From Cyanophora paradoxa (lineage: Eukaryota > Glaucocystophyceae > Cyanophorales > Cyanophoraceae), in NCBI GenBank assembly GCA_004431415.1, contig QPMI01000507.1:186001-250000 (forward strand): a stretch of 64,000 nucleotides of DNA, in the 5' to 3' direction. The translations under genes were made by a program, and so were the position numbers. How positions within the stretch are numbered: position 1 is the first letter of the stretch; every line of letters begins with the position of its first letter. Of the stretch, positions 20,354-29,566 are shown one piece after another. The notes beneath the pieces are model-generated. The model was not told the origin of the DNA, did no database searches, and saw nothing but the letters and a program-made list of their open reading frames with translations.

Positions 20354-23105
20354 GCACGTGCACTAGCTGCACTAGGGTCTGGCCGGCTTGGGCAGCCGCC
20401 AGAACAGCCCTGCTCGTAACCGCGATTCAATTTTTCGCGGAGCCTGGGCCTCCCCTGCGAGAGCCCCATGTGTCGCTGTAATAAGCGGCCAATATACCTG
20501 CCTCTGAGCAGGCTGTATATTTGTACACTTGTACATAATTTCAGACGTCGGGGACGACGTCTTCCGAGAGGAGGAGTGAGCATGGGCATGCTGCACGAGC
20601 AGTGCAAGCGCTGCCGCTAGCCCTCCTGCCCCGAGGCTTGCTTGGATCTGTGGCCGCCGGCCAAGATCAAATAGCACTCGCGAAAGAGATCTAGAGCCCC
20701 AATCGAGTGCTGTCGAGCAGCCCGAGCGGCCACGGGTGCCCCTCTTTCCGAGAGGAGGAGTACCTCTTTCGCTGAAGCCTGCAAAGAGGCCCACGGCCGG
20801 TGCCGCAATTGCGAGCCCTCCTGCTTGCCTCAATCTAGATCTGTGGCCAGTGGCCGAGATCAGATCGCAAACCCCAAGCGGGTACCAGTCTTTCCGAGAG
20901 GAGGAGTCCCTCCAAGACTCTCTCGTCGAAAGCCTGCGATTTCGCGCGGCGCACTGCGCATGCAGTCGCTGATCATGAGTGCGTCCACGGGCCTGGCGAA
21001 GTCCAGGAAAGTGGCCTCAGGCCTTGCGGCCAGAGCTGGCCCTTGCTGTAGCTGGCCCTTGCGGCAGCTAATGCTCCGATCGTGAGCTCCTCGGCCTGAG
21101 AGCGGCCTAGCTGCCGTTGCAAAATGAGATGTAATCCGCGGAGCCTTGAGCTCGGGATGCACTCTCAAGAGAAGCTCGATGCCAGAGGCACGATGCCCGG
21201 CCCCGCGGCCGGCGAGCGCCTGACGGCATGCCGTGAGCTTGACAGGCGGCCCGTGAGCCCCTGCGAAAATCGTGAGCTTCCAAGCTCCAATGAAGGGCGA
21301 GCTTGATCATGAGCACACAGTGCCCTCGAGAGCTCGAGCCCTGAAATAAAGTCCTGGCTCGCCCCTAGGCGTTCAGGCACCAGCAGCTCCATCGAGAGCT
21401 TTGCACTATCGTGAACTTAAAGTCCTGGTGATGCCCGCCAAGTTAGCGCCCAGGCCGCACGTGTTGGTTCCGGGGCCCGGACCGAACGTTAGCGGGGCAA
21501 GGGCCTGGTGCCCAGCCCAAAGACCTGGTGAACTGCCCGACAAGTTGGCACCCAGGCGGCACGCTGCGGCTGCAGGCCGAGCGGTGCGACGGGCCGCGAG
21601 CCCTGCTCACAAGCTAGGAGCTTGGAGACCCGGCGGCCGGCCTGTTGAGGCGGCGCCAGAAGGACACCCATGAGTCCCGTCTCGCATGCGGCCGGCCTGG
21701 CCCCAAGGCGGTCAAGGCGGCGGGTGGTCCAGGCCGGAAGCCACGGCCACAGTGCCAACGGCTCCGGCGGGAGCGGCTTGATCATGAGATCTAGAAAGCC
21801 GGCTCTGAGCTGCGTCCCGACCCCGCGAGAGGGCGAGGACAGGAGAGCGGCTGCGCTAGCCCTTGAGCAGCGCTTTGTGAAGAGCCGCCCGTGAAGGGTT
21901 GGGCTGAGACGGGCCCCAGAGCCCCGCGAAACATCGCGAAAGTCCCGGGCGGAAAGGGTGAGCCACGGGCGGCCGGGAGCCTTGAGCACAGCTCGGCGCG
22001 GTGACAGGGTGCGAGTCCCTTGTAAAGACCCGGGCAAATTGGATGAGCCGCGGGCGGCCGGTGGCCTTGAGCACAGCTCGGCACGGTGACAGGGCTGGGG
22101 CCCTCCGAAGACCTAGCCGAGCCCTAGGACGCGCCTCGCGTCTGCAGAAGGGTCGGTAGGCGGCTGTGACGCCGAGTTCTGCCTCGGGTACAGCGACAGG
22201 GGATGTCCATTCCCCCTCCGTGTAAGACCTGGCGGTGTACCAGGGCGCGCCTTGCGCCGGTGGGGTACACGCAGGCGGTCGTTACGCCGGATCCCACTCC
22301 GGGTACGACGACTGGGGACGCAAAAATTCCCCCATTCAGGGCTCTGCACCGGGGACGCTCGGTGGCAGTTCGCCTGGGAGGGTCACGTCCCCCTCGTGAT
22401 GGACGTGCATGCACGGGTCGGGCAGGGCACCTGCCGTCACGCGTGACGGTGGTTTGAGCCTTGTGGGCGGCGCCTAGCCTCGCCCTGGAGATTCCTAGCT
22501 CCACCGCCGTCGGGGGAACCCGATCCGACGCCGTGATAAATGCAGTGAAGGCGCGGCGTGTGCCTGAGCAGCGGCGCTAGACGTGCTGCTTAGCCCTAAA
22601 CATTGGGACGGGCATTTCGCTGTGGGCTATCGAGCGCTGTCGCGACGCTACGCCCCGCGTTGCTGCTGCAGCGTGCGCCTTTGCGGCTAACATGCTGCGC
22701 GATGAGGGCAGGGCCCCCCTCGGCTTCTGTCTCCGTACCGCTCGCCTCGTGCGGGTTTGCCTGGGCCGCCGGCCCGAAGTTGGACCTTGCCCCCTGGGCA
22801 CTATACGCTGGAGTCGTACCGGCACCCGCCGGGCGACAGCCTTTTTCGATTCCCGGCAGTCGCCGGACGTAGACGGGCTCGGCGTCTTTTCGATTCCCGG
22901 CAGTAGCCGGTGACGCCGACCGTGAGTGGCTCGGAGCCTTTTTCGATTCCCGGCAGTAGCCGGTAGCTCCGAGCGTTTGTGTATAGCGGCCGGGGTCGCG
23001 TTGTATAGAGAGCTCAGGCTCGATCAAATTCCTGGCTTCCCCGGCCCTCTCTCTGTTCGCCTTCGGGCGTAGACCCGCGCGGACGCGGGATCCGAGAGGA
23101 GGAGT
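20354..23105. other. Non-coding interior of the LTR element, with internal repeats
   Basis: There is no enzyme-coding frame over 2.7 kb. It contains a CCGAGAGGAGGAGT word at about 20564, 20748 and 20894, identical to the tract before the 3' LTR (23092). It also has an 84-bp spaced pair of GCCTTGAGCACAGCTCGGC blocks (about 21980 and 22063) and three TTTTCGATTCCCGGCAGT blocks (22843, 22887, 22940), the last two followed by AGCCGG, which can form small hairpins. The repeats may have spread by template switching during reverse transcription. Confidence 0.6.
23092..23105 (+). promoter_or_regulatory. Polypurine tract of the LTR element
   Basis: The purine-rich word CCGAGAGGAGGAGT abuts the first base of the 3' LTR, the position from which plus-strand DNA synthesis is primed in LTR elements. 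Three further copies lie inside the element. Confidence 0.7.
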
Positions 23106-23388
23106 TGTCGCATCCGACTTTACAGTGGATGCTCGATTGTGAGCCGCTAGGGCTCTAGATGATGTATGCAGCCTTCGTGCTGCTAGGCCGACGGCGCCTA
23201 GGCTAGTTAGAGCGCCGCGGTCATTTGTATGCATGTGTCGGGGTACGCCGTAGTTGGACGGGTACACCCTCAGTCTACCATCACGGTGGCTAACAGCAGC
23301 AGCACTCGCCAAACCCCGCCCTGCCGAGCTTGCACTCCGCACGGGCTTCTCGCGCGCACGATTAGACACACTAATCTCGCACGCGACA
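23106..23388 (+). repeat. 3' LTR
   Basis: 283 bp, reads the same as the 5' LTR. It ends nine bases before the AAAAAATGAC motif of the next viral gene. Confidence 0.9.
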
Positions 23389-23394
23389 CGTTTC

Positions 23395-23410
23395 GCCAAA
23401 AAATGACAAA
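23395..23410 (+). promoter_or_regulatory. Shared AAAAAATGACA motif (element A)
   Basis: GCCAAAAAATGACAAA, 29 bases before the ATG at 23439. The same core occurs upstream of viral genes at 29145, 29567 and 53652, so I read it as a viral promoter element. An in-frame ATG lies inside the motif (23403), which could alternatively be the start. Confidence 0.5.
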
Positions 23411-23438
23411 CGATTTCCCATCATGCTGTAAAGGAAAC

Positions 23439-23693
23439 ATGCCGATTAACCAGCAGTATTACAATTACTATGGGCATTACTTCTTGATTGTCAAGAAACT
23501 CCCAGAGCATTATGAGATCTTCCAAGAGATGGGATTGCGAATTACCAGGAGATCAACCCTTTGTAGATTCTTGAAAAAGAATGGTGCTAAATGGGATAAG
23601 ACAATTCGCCAATGGTATACAGAAGATCCCAAGAGTCCCCTTCTGGATGTTTTCGAAACAGTGAATTTGGATCAGTTTAATCATTTCCGATAG
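23439..23693 (+). CDS. Hypothetical PLV protein (84 aa)
   Basis: Begins MPINQQYYNYYGHYFLIVKK and ends FETVNLDQFNHFR. Rich in aromatic and basic residues. No family is recognised. A longer start at 23403 within the promoter-like motif would add 12 residues. I prefer 23439 because the motif precedes, rather than starts, the other genes. Its last 17 bases overlap the convergent minor capsid gene. The LTR element inserted just upstream and may have cut off part of its control region. Confidence 0.5.
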   Translation: MPINQQYYNYYGHYFLIVKKLPEHYEIFQEMGLRITRRSTLCRFLKKNGAKWDKTIRQWYTEDPKSPLLDVFETVNLDQFNHFR

Positions 23694-24609
23694 CCAGAAA
23701 CTCCAACTGGAATGAGTTGTCAATTCCATTCATATCAACAAGATCACCATAATAATCTCGAAACTCAACTGTCAACTCTCTAATCACAAGGTTTCGATCG
23801 GTAATTTTTATGTATTCACTGTGCTCTCCACTGTGATAAACATACTGTCCAATATCTTTACTCAATTGCAATCTGAGAATCGCCCCTTGATTTTGTGGTT
23901 GAGATCTTGGGACAATATTGTGGTTTGTAGCAAATGGGGAGAGTTCTTTAATGTGCATGTATAAATACTGTTCTGCATTCATGTCTGTCATCTTGGCTGC
24001 TTCTAACTTGTAGTTTAAGCGAGATGCCTCGAATTCATATCCTGTGAATGTGATTCCCCATTGGGGATGGTTTGGGGTGATTGGGATTCCTGCAAAATAG
24101 AGGAAATTCTCTGGGGCATATAAAGACCTTGCAGACTCTGGGAAATCGTAGGTTTGCTCAATTGAAGCGACCCACTCCACAGAACTAACCCCAAGAAGTT
24201 TACCCAATCTCTGTGTAGATGCTACCAATTCGAATTGAACATTACTGTAAAACTCTAACTTGTAGGAGGTCGGATTATAGTAGACTTTGAATGCATATGT
24301 GAGATTGTTGCTCCCAGTAAAGGTGAAATTCAGACCATAATTATATGGACTGGTGACCCCGAAATGCCCTTGATTAATATAACCACTTGGGAGAAGGAAG
24401 ACCTGTTTGGTTTCAGAGATGCCTTGGTAGAAGAATCTGACAAGAAGGTGGTCTGTTCCAATGGAATTATAGATGCTGTTGGGGATCTCTGCATACAAAA
24501 CTCGACATTCTCTTGGTTTGGTCACTGGGGTTGTGAGTGAAACTTTGTAGGAGTTTTCTATTTGTCCATCTGATCGGTCTCTGCTATCTATATTGACCAG
24601 CCGAATCAT
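23677..24609 (-). CDS. Minor capsid (penton-like) protein, element A
   Basis: 310 residues beginning MIRLVNIDSRDRSDG. The NIDSRDR(S/D)DG start, the valine/arginine strand (RECRVLYAEIPNSIYN) and the beta-rich body ending REYYG-like are shared with the gene at 56241 and, more distantly, with 24638. In PLVs and Polintons this protein is a single jelly-roll that closes capsid vertices beside the double-jelly-roll MCP. It is transcribed divergently from the second minor capsid gene, 28 bp away. Assignment is from sequence pattern and gene neighbourhood rather than a search. Confidence 0.7.
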   Translation of the reverse strand: MIRLVNIDSRDRSDGQIENSYKVSLTTPVTKPRECRVLYAEIPNSIYNSIGTDHLLVRFFYQGISETKQVFLLPSGYINQGHFGVTSPYNYGLNFTFTGSNNLTYAFKVYYNPTSYKLEFYSNVQFELVASTQRLGKLLGVSSVEWVASIEQTYDFPESARSLYAPENFLYFAGIPITPNHPQWGITFTGYEFEASRLNYKLEAAKMTDMNAEQYLYMHIKELSPFATNHNIVPRSQPQNQGAILRLQLSKDIGQYVYHSGEHSEYIKITDRNLVIRELTVEFRDYYGDLVDMNGIDNSFQLEFLAIGND

Positions 24610-24637
24610 TTTAATATATGTTTATAGATAAAAGAAG

Positions 24638-25647
24638 ATGCCTGTGGATTACATCGAAGTGAGCTCTTTCAATACAATTTCGGGAGATGGACCTACTTCG
24701 AGTTTTATTGCTCGCCTCCCCAGCACCTATGAATTTGTGAGAGCAGTAAGACTGGTTTCAGCAGAATTCTATAACAGCATTCCATGGTGAGTGGTGAAAC
24801 CAAACCAGGAGATGTGACAATAGATAATGCAATCTACCTTTATTGGTCTGAATATTATTCTGGTGCAGGAAGCACTGGTATTCCAACTGATCGACCTGCT
24901 GCCGATTATGAGCAATGGAAACACATTGTGATAAGTCGCAGCACACCCATTCAAAACCACCAACAACTGGTGAATGTAATTAACTCCAAACTTGCATTGA
25001 GAGAGCCACCAGTAGCAATTCGCTGTAAATGGGATGATACACTGAAACGAGTTATATTCCATTCAACCATACCGTTTTACCTGGCTTTCTCAACCGCAAT
25101 TAACCCAAACCAGGCGCAGATTCAGAGGTTTTTGAGTTCTGCTCGACTGCTTGGTCTTGATCCTGGGAGATATGGTAACACCCCAATCCAATCACAAGTT
25201 TATAATACTCTGACTGATGGTATCTTTACTGGGTCGATGGTGCATGGTATCATATCTTCATTTGAACCTGAAAAGACCAGGGATAGTGTTCTGTTTGTGA
25301 GAGTAAAGGAGTTGGGTGATCTGGTTCAATGTGGTGATGGTCTCCTCACTGGATATTTCCACAAAATCGTTGTTCCAGATAAAGATTATGGTGAGCATGT
25401 CGTTTATAATTCGACAGAAGCCCATCCGATTTATAAATACTATAACAAGAATCTGGGACTTTCCACATTTTCGGTTGATATTGTGAATGCAGTTAATGAA
25501 CCAATTGATTTCGAGGGTCAACCTGTCCACCTCACCTTCGAAATTCGATATGGTGATGAACCTGCTGGTGATCCTGTGTATGAATATTTCAAGAGGAGAA
25601 TGGCGGAAACACATCCATCATATCCGGTTATTGCGAATTTTGCGTAA
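24638..25647 (+). CDS. Second minor capsid-like protein, frameshifted
   Basis: The frame starting at ATG 24638 (MPVDYIEVSSFNTISGDGP) stops at TGA 24787 after 49 residues. The continuation is open in another frame from about 24784 to 25647 (ending SYPVIANFA). The first part has the same layout as other minor capsid N-termini (a VRAVRLVSAEFYNSI strand aligned with RECRVLYAEIPNSIYN of the neighbour), and the second part is beta-rich and ends with the LTFEIRYGD-type strand. The break equals loss of one base near 24780 (TCCATGGTGAG). It is either a real pseudogene or an assembly error. It lies between the first minor capsid gene and the MCP. Confidence 0.6.
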
Positions 25648-25701
25648 AATCAAGGATCATTGGTGAATTTTTTATGTTGCAGTATAATAAAAGAGATAAT
25701 C

Positions 25702-27074
25702 ATGGATATTACTTCGACCCTCCAACGTCTTTCTCTGAAAGAAGCTCTAACAACCCCGGAAGAAGCCAAGGCGTTCTTCTTGGACAACTCTCTCATGCTT
25801 GGTCTTGAATCCAAGTCGAAGCCAGTTCTTGTTGTTGTGAACCCAAGCAACACTTTCGAGAATAATGCTGGAAATCGCATTTCTTTCAAGCTCCCTCGCT
25901 ACAATTTCTGTGGAAAACTCGAACTTGCGTTTGACCTTCCAGCTGTCACTTTTGCTGGTGATACCGACCTTGTTCGCAATGGATACGTTCGCCCAGTTGG
26001 TGCTCTTGTCTCTCGACTTGAAATCACCTATGGATCTTACACCTTCCATGTGCCTTCTGATTTCCTTGCTCATTTCCCTCTTATCTATTACAGTGAGGAT
26101 CAACTCGCCAAGAAGAAGCGTTCAATGGGAATGGTTCATGGTATCCCTGCCCATGGAACCAACCGACTTGGTGGGTCATTTTTCACTGAAATCCCAGTCC
26201 CATGGCTAAACCACTACCTACCTCTTGGTGCTCTCTCAGGAGAAATGGTGGTAACTGTCTGGTTCAAGGATGCTGGAAAGGGTTATGTTGAGACTTCTTA
26301 TGGTGGTCGTGCTCTTCCAGTTGTTGGTGGAACAGCTGCTGATAAGACAGAGGATGATGGACTTGGTGCTACTGCTAATGCTACTCTTGCCCATGTTGGT
26401 CAACAAATCACCACTTTTGGAATTGGTGCAACAACAACCCCGAAATTAAAGTCACTTCTCCTCGTCTTTACATGCATGCTATTAATGTTTCTGATGAACT
26501 GTTTGCTACTGTCATTGAGAAGGTGAAGACCACTGGTATGGCTATTCCTGCTCTGGATATTGGTTTTGTTGACAGTGTCAATTTTGCTGCAAAAGGCAAT
26601 GCTCAACCAAATCGTATTAACCTGTCACAGATCTCTGGTCTTGTCTATGGTCTTCTTGTTTCAGTTCGTGATGCCGCAGGTATTGATGGTTTCAATGGTT
26701 CCCACAGTGTCCTAAAAACGCATGCTAACTCAAAAGACATTACTTTCACTGTTGAAATTAATGGTCAACGTCTCTATGCTACTGAGCCCATCCCTCTCCT
26801 CAAAGGTGCCGAATTAATTGCGGATGCCTTCAAGTGCTCGAATATGGACAAGGTTGCAGACAAATATGTCCTCAGTGGTCTACCATTCTGTGTTGATGGA
26901 GAGAAAGCGATTCGCAACATTGCCCAGTCTGGTTATGTTGATCTCACGAACTCCTCCTCCTCTTTCCTCACTCTATACATGCCTTCTGACCAGACAATCA
27001 CTGTTAATGTTCGTGCTCTCATGCACAGTTTCATTATTGTTGACAAAGATGGGCTCCGACGAATTAATCTGTAA
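25702..27074 (+). CDS. Major capsid protein (double jelly-roll), element A, frameshifted
   Basis: Starts at ATG 25702 (MDITSTLQRLSLKEALTT). Open to about 26440, then continues one frame back to TAA at 27074 (ending KDGLRRINL), about 457 codons in all. Features match PLV/Polinton MCPs: an N-terminal arm, FENNAGNRISFKLPRYNFCG, a strand-rich first barrel, and a second barrel with DLTNSSSSFLTLYMPSDQTI and ALMHSFIIVD near the end. The corresponding ends of the other MCPs here are DFFNSSSSYMDLTVSG and ALRHNVMVLNGYN. The shift is consistent with one lost base near the C-run at about 26440. It forms the icosahedral shell with the minor capsid protein. An AT-rich TATAATAAAAGAG precedes the start. Confidence 0.8.
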
Positions 27075-27136
27075 AACCATGATCAGTAACGTTTCGTTAT
27101 TTTTATCTATCTTTAATAAGAAAGATCTACAAAGCC

Positions 27137-27919
27137 ATGAACGATTTAGAAGAATTTGTTGCCTCTGAGATGATAACCCCACCATTTCGTGCTCTTTTCA
27201 TAGGAAAGTCTGCAACAGGCAAGTCAGAATGTGTGAAATATTGGTTGAAACAGCTGCATGATGCGAAAAAGATTGATACTGTTCTTGTTGTGAGTGGGAC
27301 GTCCTTCAATCATTTCTGGGATGCAGTTGCAACATTGCAACTCGGGAAATGGGATGCTGCTTACATTTCCAAATTACTGGATGAAAGGCAGGAGAAAATC
27401 GAAAAAGGGGAACCTGTGAATCAAATGTGTATTGTCCTTGATGATTTAATAGATAATGAGTTAGTCGATTTAACTCGCGATAAAATTGTTGGCTCTGTTT
27501 TCAGTCGCGGAAGACACTCGGCAGTATCCTGTATCTGCATAACTCAGAAATTGCGTAAGGTTTCTTCAACAATTCGAGTAAATTCGGATTATGCTGTGTT
27601 CCTGAGTGCTGCTAATCGCAAAGAGCTCGAAGCAATTGAAGAGGAATATAATATCATGCGAAACAAGGACGATTTCTATAAGATGTTTGAGGAGTATGTG
27701 CACTCTTACCAATATATTGTGTGGTCTTCTGCGAATTATTCGGTGAACTATTATGTTGATAAAGCGGATCTGGTCAAAGATTTCCCATTTCCTCGGTTCC
27801 ACAGGAAGCCCAAAAAGAAAGAGGACGAACTACCACCTCCACAGAAAGAGGAAGCCCCCAAAGAGGTCAAGAGTGGTGTTCATTCGAATAAACTGATGCG
27901 ATATAAGAGAGGTTTGTAA
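27137..27919 (+). CDS. A32-type (FtsK/HerA) DNA-packaging ATPase, element A
   Basis: 260 residues. Walker A is FIGKSATGKSE (Lys29); Walker B is CIVLDDLID near residue 99; a later polar strand CICITQKLRK is the likely sensor. A basic, proline-rich tail (HRKPKKKEDELPPPQKEEAP) follows. The family pumps viral DNA into preformed capsids. It comes directly after the MCP, the usual capsid-morphogenesis neighbourhood, and is preceded by TTTAATAAGAAAG. It is clearly distinct from the ATPases at 45630 and 54116, which resemble each other much more. Confidence 0.85.
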   Translation: MNDLEEFVASEMITPPFRALFIGKSATGKSECVKYWLKQLHDAKKIDTVLVVSGTSFNHFWDAVATLQLGKWDAAYISKLLDERQEKIEKGEPVNQMCIVLDDLIDNELVDLTRDKIVGSVFSRGRHSAVSCICITQKLRKVSSTIRVNSDYAVFLSAANRKELEAIEEEYNIMRNKDDFYKMFEEYVHSYQYIVWSSANYSVNYYVDKADLVKDFPFPRFHRKPKKKEDELPPPQKEEAPKEVKSGVHSNKLMRYKRGL

Positions 27920-27947
27920 AATAATCTCTGCTTCTAATAAATATACA

Positions 27948-28682
27948 ATGCCTTCCAAACGCAAAGTTGGTGTTCCTGCTGGTGCTATGTCATATTCTGC
28001 ATCCTCTGGAACCGGTTCTATTAACACAGAGCCCCTGAAATTCAATGGTGTCAATGAAGTTAAAGCATCACAGCAACAGGAGGATCCCCTCAATGCTGCT
28101 TACGAAGAATCACCAGATGATAAAGCGCCCCAAACATCCACAAGTGATCAATTGAATATTTCGCCCGAAACCTCTAAGATGAAGGCAGTTGGTGAAGGTG
28201 CTCGTCGAATTATTGGTGCTGCTGATGACAAAGGACTGGGTCTCCAAGATCTCTCACTGGCTCGCAAAGGTGAAGGTGTCTCCAAAGAATCAGACAAGGT
28301 AATTCAATCCATGGCTGGTGAGGTCACCTACAAGGTCGCACCTACACAGAATATTCATCGAATTCCCAAAGCCCAATGGGACGAAATGACTGCGAAACTG
28401 AAAGATCTGGAAGCGAAATCGAGTGCTCTCGAACAGTATGTCTCTGAGAAGAAAGAGAGAGCGAAATTAAAGGAGATGCTGCGAAAGGAGGTGTACAGAA
28501 TGGGGATTACTGGTCTACCTGATAAGCGATTTATTGGTAAGAAAGAAACTCAAATCGATGAGCAGGCAGTTGATGAGATGAAGACGAAAACCCAGAAGGG
28601 CACCATTGAACCTGGTGCTACCAAAGCAGAGGTCGATAAAAGTGTTGCCCCAACAGTATATAAACGACGAGTTTGGCTTTAA
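27948..28682 (+). CDS. Hypothetical PLV structural-module protein with coiled coil
   Basis: 244 residues; not recognised. The first 100 residues are low-complexity and disordered (S, T, P, E, D rich). Residues about 140-190 are predicted coiled coil (MTAKLKDLEAKSSALEQYVS and EKKERAKLKEM). The C-terminus is basic (YKRRVWL). It lies 28 bp after the ATPase, with TTCTAATAAATATAC before its ATG. Gene 57177 holds a comparable place in element B (downstream of capsid genes) and is also disordered and basic, but I see no convincing sequence match. Confidence 0.6.
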   Translation: MPSKRKVGVPAGAMSYSASSGTGSINTEPLKFNGVNEVKASQQQEDPLNAAYEESPDDKAPQTSTSDQLNISPETSKMKAVGEGARRIIGAADDKGLGLQDLSLARKGEGVSKESDKVIQSMAGEVTYKVAPTQNIHRIPKAQWDEMTAKLKDLEAKSSALEQYVSEKKERAKLKEMLRKEVYRMGITGLPDKRFIGKKETQIDEQAVDEMKTKTQKGTIEPGATKAEVDKSVAPTVYKRRVWL

Positions 28683-28709
28683 TTATCTCGCATTAAGAGA
28701 GAGAGCATC

Positions 28710-28943
28710 ATGGATTTCTTGCGAAAAATCATAGAGATGTTTAATCTCCACATTGTGAGCAACTGTCACAGTGGCTGCTGTGATACAAAAGTCGAAATCG
28801 AATTCTCTGACACTGAAAGTCATGGATCTGGTGGTAGGCGATTATCCACAGACTCGGTTGATTTCGAGGAGCATATTAAAACAGAGACTGTGAGGCGCAG
28901 GTCTGTATCTTTCACAGATCCGAAATTAAATCTCGGTAATTAA
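28710..28943 (+). CDS. Small hypothetical PLV protein (77 aa)
   Basis: MDFLRKIIEMFNLHIVSNCH start, a cysteine cluster (NCHSGCC) and an acidic/serine tail with RRRSVSFTD. The N-terminus could form an amphipathic helix, so membrane association is possible but unproven. It is 27 bp after its upstream neighbour, with CATTAAGAGAGAG before the ATG. Confidence 0.45.
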   Translation: MDFLRKIIEMFNLHIVSNCHSGCCDTKVEIEFSDTESHGSGGRRLSTDSVDFEEHIKTETVRRRSVSFTDPKLNLGN

Positions 28944-28949
28944 TATCGA

Positions 28950-29063
28950 ATGCTCAGTCTCCCTGAGATCTATGCAATCCTTGACAGGAAATCCGCTGTT
29001 TATGCATCCGAAGCCGCAATAAAAAAGCGTAGACAGGAACTGGTCTCGATCTGCAAAAAATGA
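28950..29063 (+). CDS. Very small ORF (37 aa)
   Basis: ATG 28950 to TGA 29063 encodes MLSLPEIYAILDRKSAVYAS followed by a basic helix (IKKRRQELVSICKK). It fills most of the gap between 28710-28943 and 29145, and its stop codon lies inside the AAAAAATGAC motif for the next gene. It could be a genuine micro-protein or a chance frame. Confidence 0.3.
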   Translation: MLSLPEIYAILDRKSAVYASEAAIKKRRQELVSICKK

Positions 29064-29068
29064 CAAGG
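29052..29068 (+). promoter_or_regulatory. Shared AAAAAATGACA motif
   Basis: TGCAAAAAATGACAAGG, 76 bases before the AT-hook gene start at 29145. One of four good copies in the viral DNA. Confidence 0.5.
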
Positions 29069-29144
29069 GATTTAAGGGTAAGGTGTGTTTGATTGGTGAA
29101 CCCGGACAAATTATTTTCTCGTCCAAATATAAGGAACATATCAA

Positions 29145-29372
29145 ATGGAAACTGAATCTGTGGTCGAATTCGAACTTGCAATGAGCGAAATGGATCCCAA
29201 TGAGAGGAAAAGGTTGTATGACCGCTTGTATTTCCAGAAACGCTATCAAGATGAGGAGTTTCGTGAATTATATCGTAAAAAGGCACTGGAACGATATTAT
29301 CGCAGGAAAGCTGCTGAGATGGATCCCAATAATCCAGTAAAACGCCCAGTAGGTCGTCCCAGGAAATACTGA
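29145..29372 (+). CDS. Small basic AT-hook protein, element A
   Basis: 75 residues: a charged helical body (RKRLYDRLYFQKRYQDEEFR) and a C-terminal KRPVGRPRKY, a textbook AT-hook (GRP core flanked by basic residues) that binds the minor groove of AT-rich DNA. The protein at 58294 ends in RGRPSKY and also sits immediately upstream of its element's replication gene, so a role in regulation or in binding the element's own AT-rich DNA is reasonable. The distance to the primase gene is 194 bp, with its own motif. Confidence 0.6.
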   Translation: METESVVEFELAMSEMDPNERKRLYDRLYFQKRYQDEEFRELYRKKALERYYRRKAAEMDPNNPVKRPVGRPRKY

Positions 29373-29496
29373 ACCGCCCCCAAAGTCCCAAATATCCGCT
29401 GAATCCTTTTTGTTACCATGATCAATCGACTTTTCGATGGATCATTACCATATATCGAGCGCCAATCGGAAAACCCAAAGGTATTTAAAGGTTAGC

Positions 29497-29514
29497 CGCC
29501 AAAAAATGACAAGG
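29497..29514 (+). promoter_or_regulatory. Shared AAAAAATGACA motif
   Basis: CGCCAAAAAATGACAAGG, 52 bases before the primase-helicase start at 29567. Best match to the copy at 29052. Confidence 0.5.
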
Positions 29515-29566
29515 ATCCGGAGAAATTAATTTCTCCATTAAGGATAAGAAGCCCCCGATTGTTGAA

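Larger units (their letters stand above)
18051..23388 (+). mobile_element. Gag-only LTR retrotransposon (5.3 kb)
   Basis: Two 283-bp direct repeats (18051-18333, 23106-23388) start TGTCGC and end GCGACA, the usual TG...CA ends. A purine tract GAGAGGAGGAG touches the 3' LTR, and the only long gene is a Gag with a zinc knuckle. I see no protease, reverse transcriptase or integrase, so the element would need enzymes from another element (a TR-GAG-like layout). The LTRs read as identical, suggesting a recent insertion. The flanks share only CGT immediately outside each LTR, shorter than the usual 4-6 bp duplication. It separates the repeat arm of element A from its genes. Confidence 0.85.

Noticed and set aside
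24780-26450. Programmed minus-one ribosomal frameshifting in the capsid genes
   Set aside because: No X-XXY-YYZ slippery heptamer lies at the switch points, and the unbroken MCP of element C shows a plain missing base in the element B copy.
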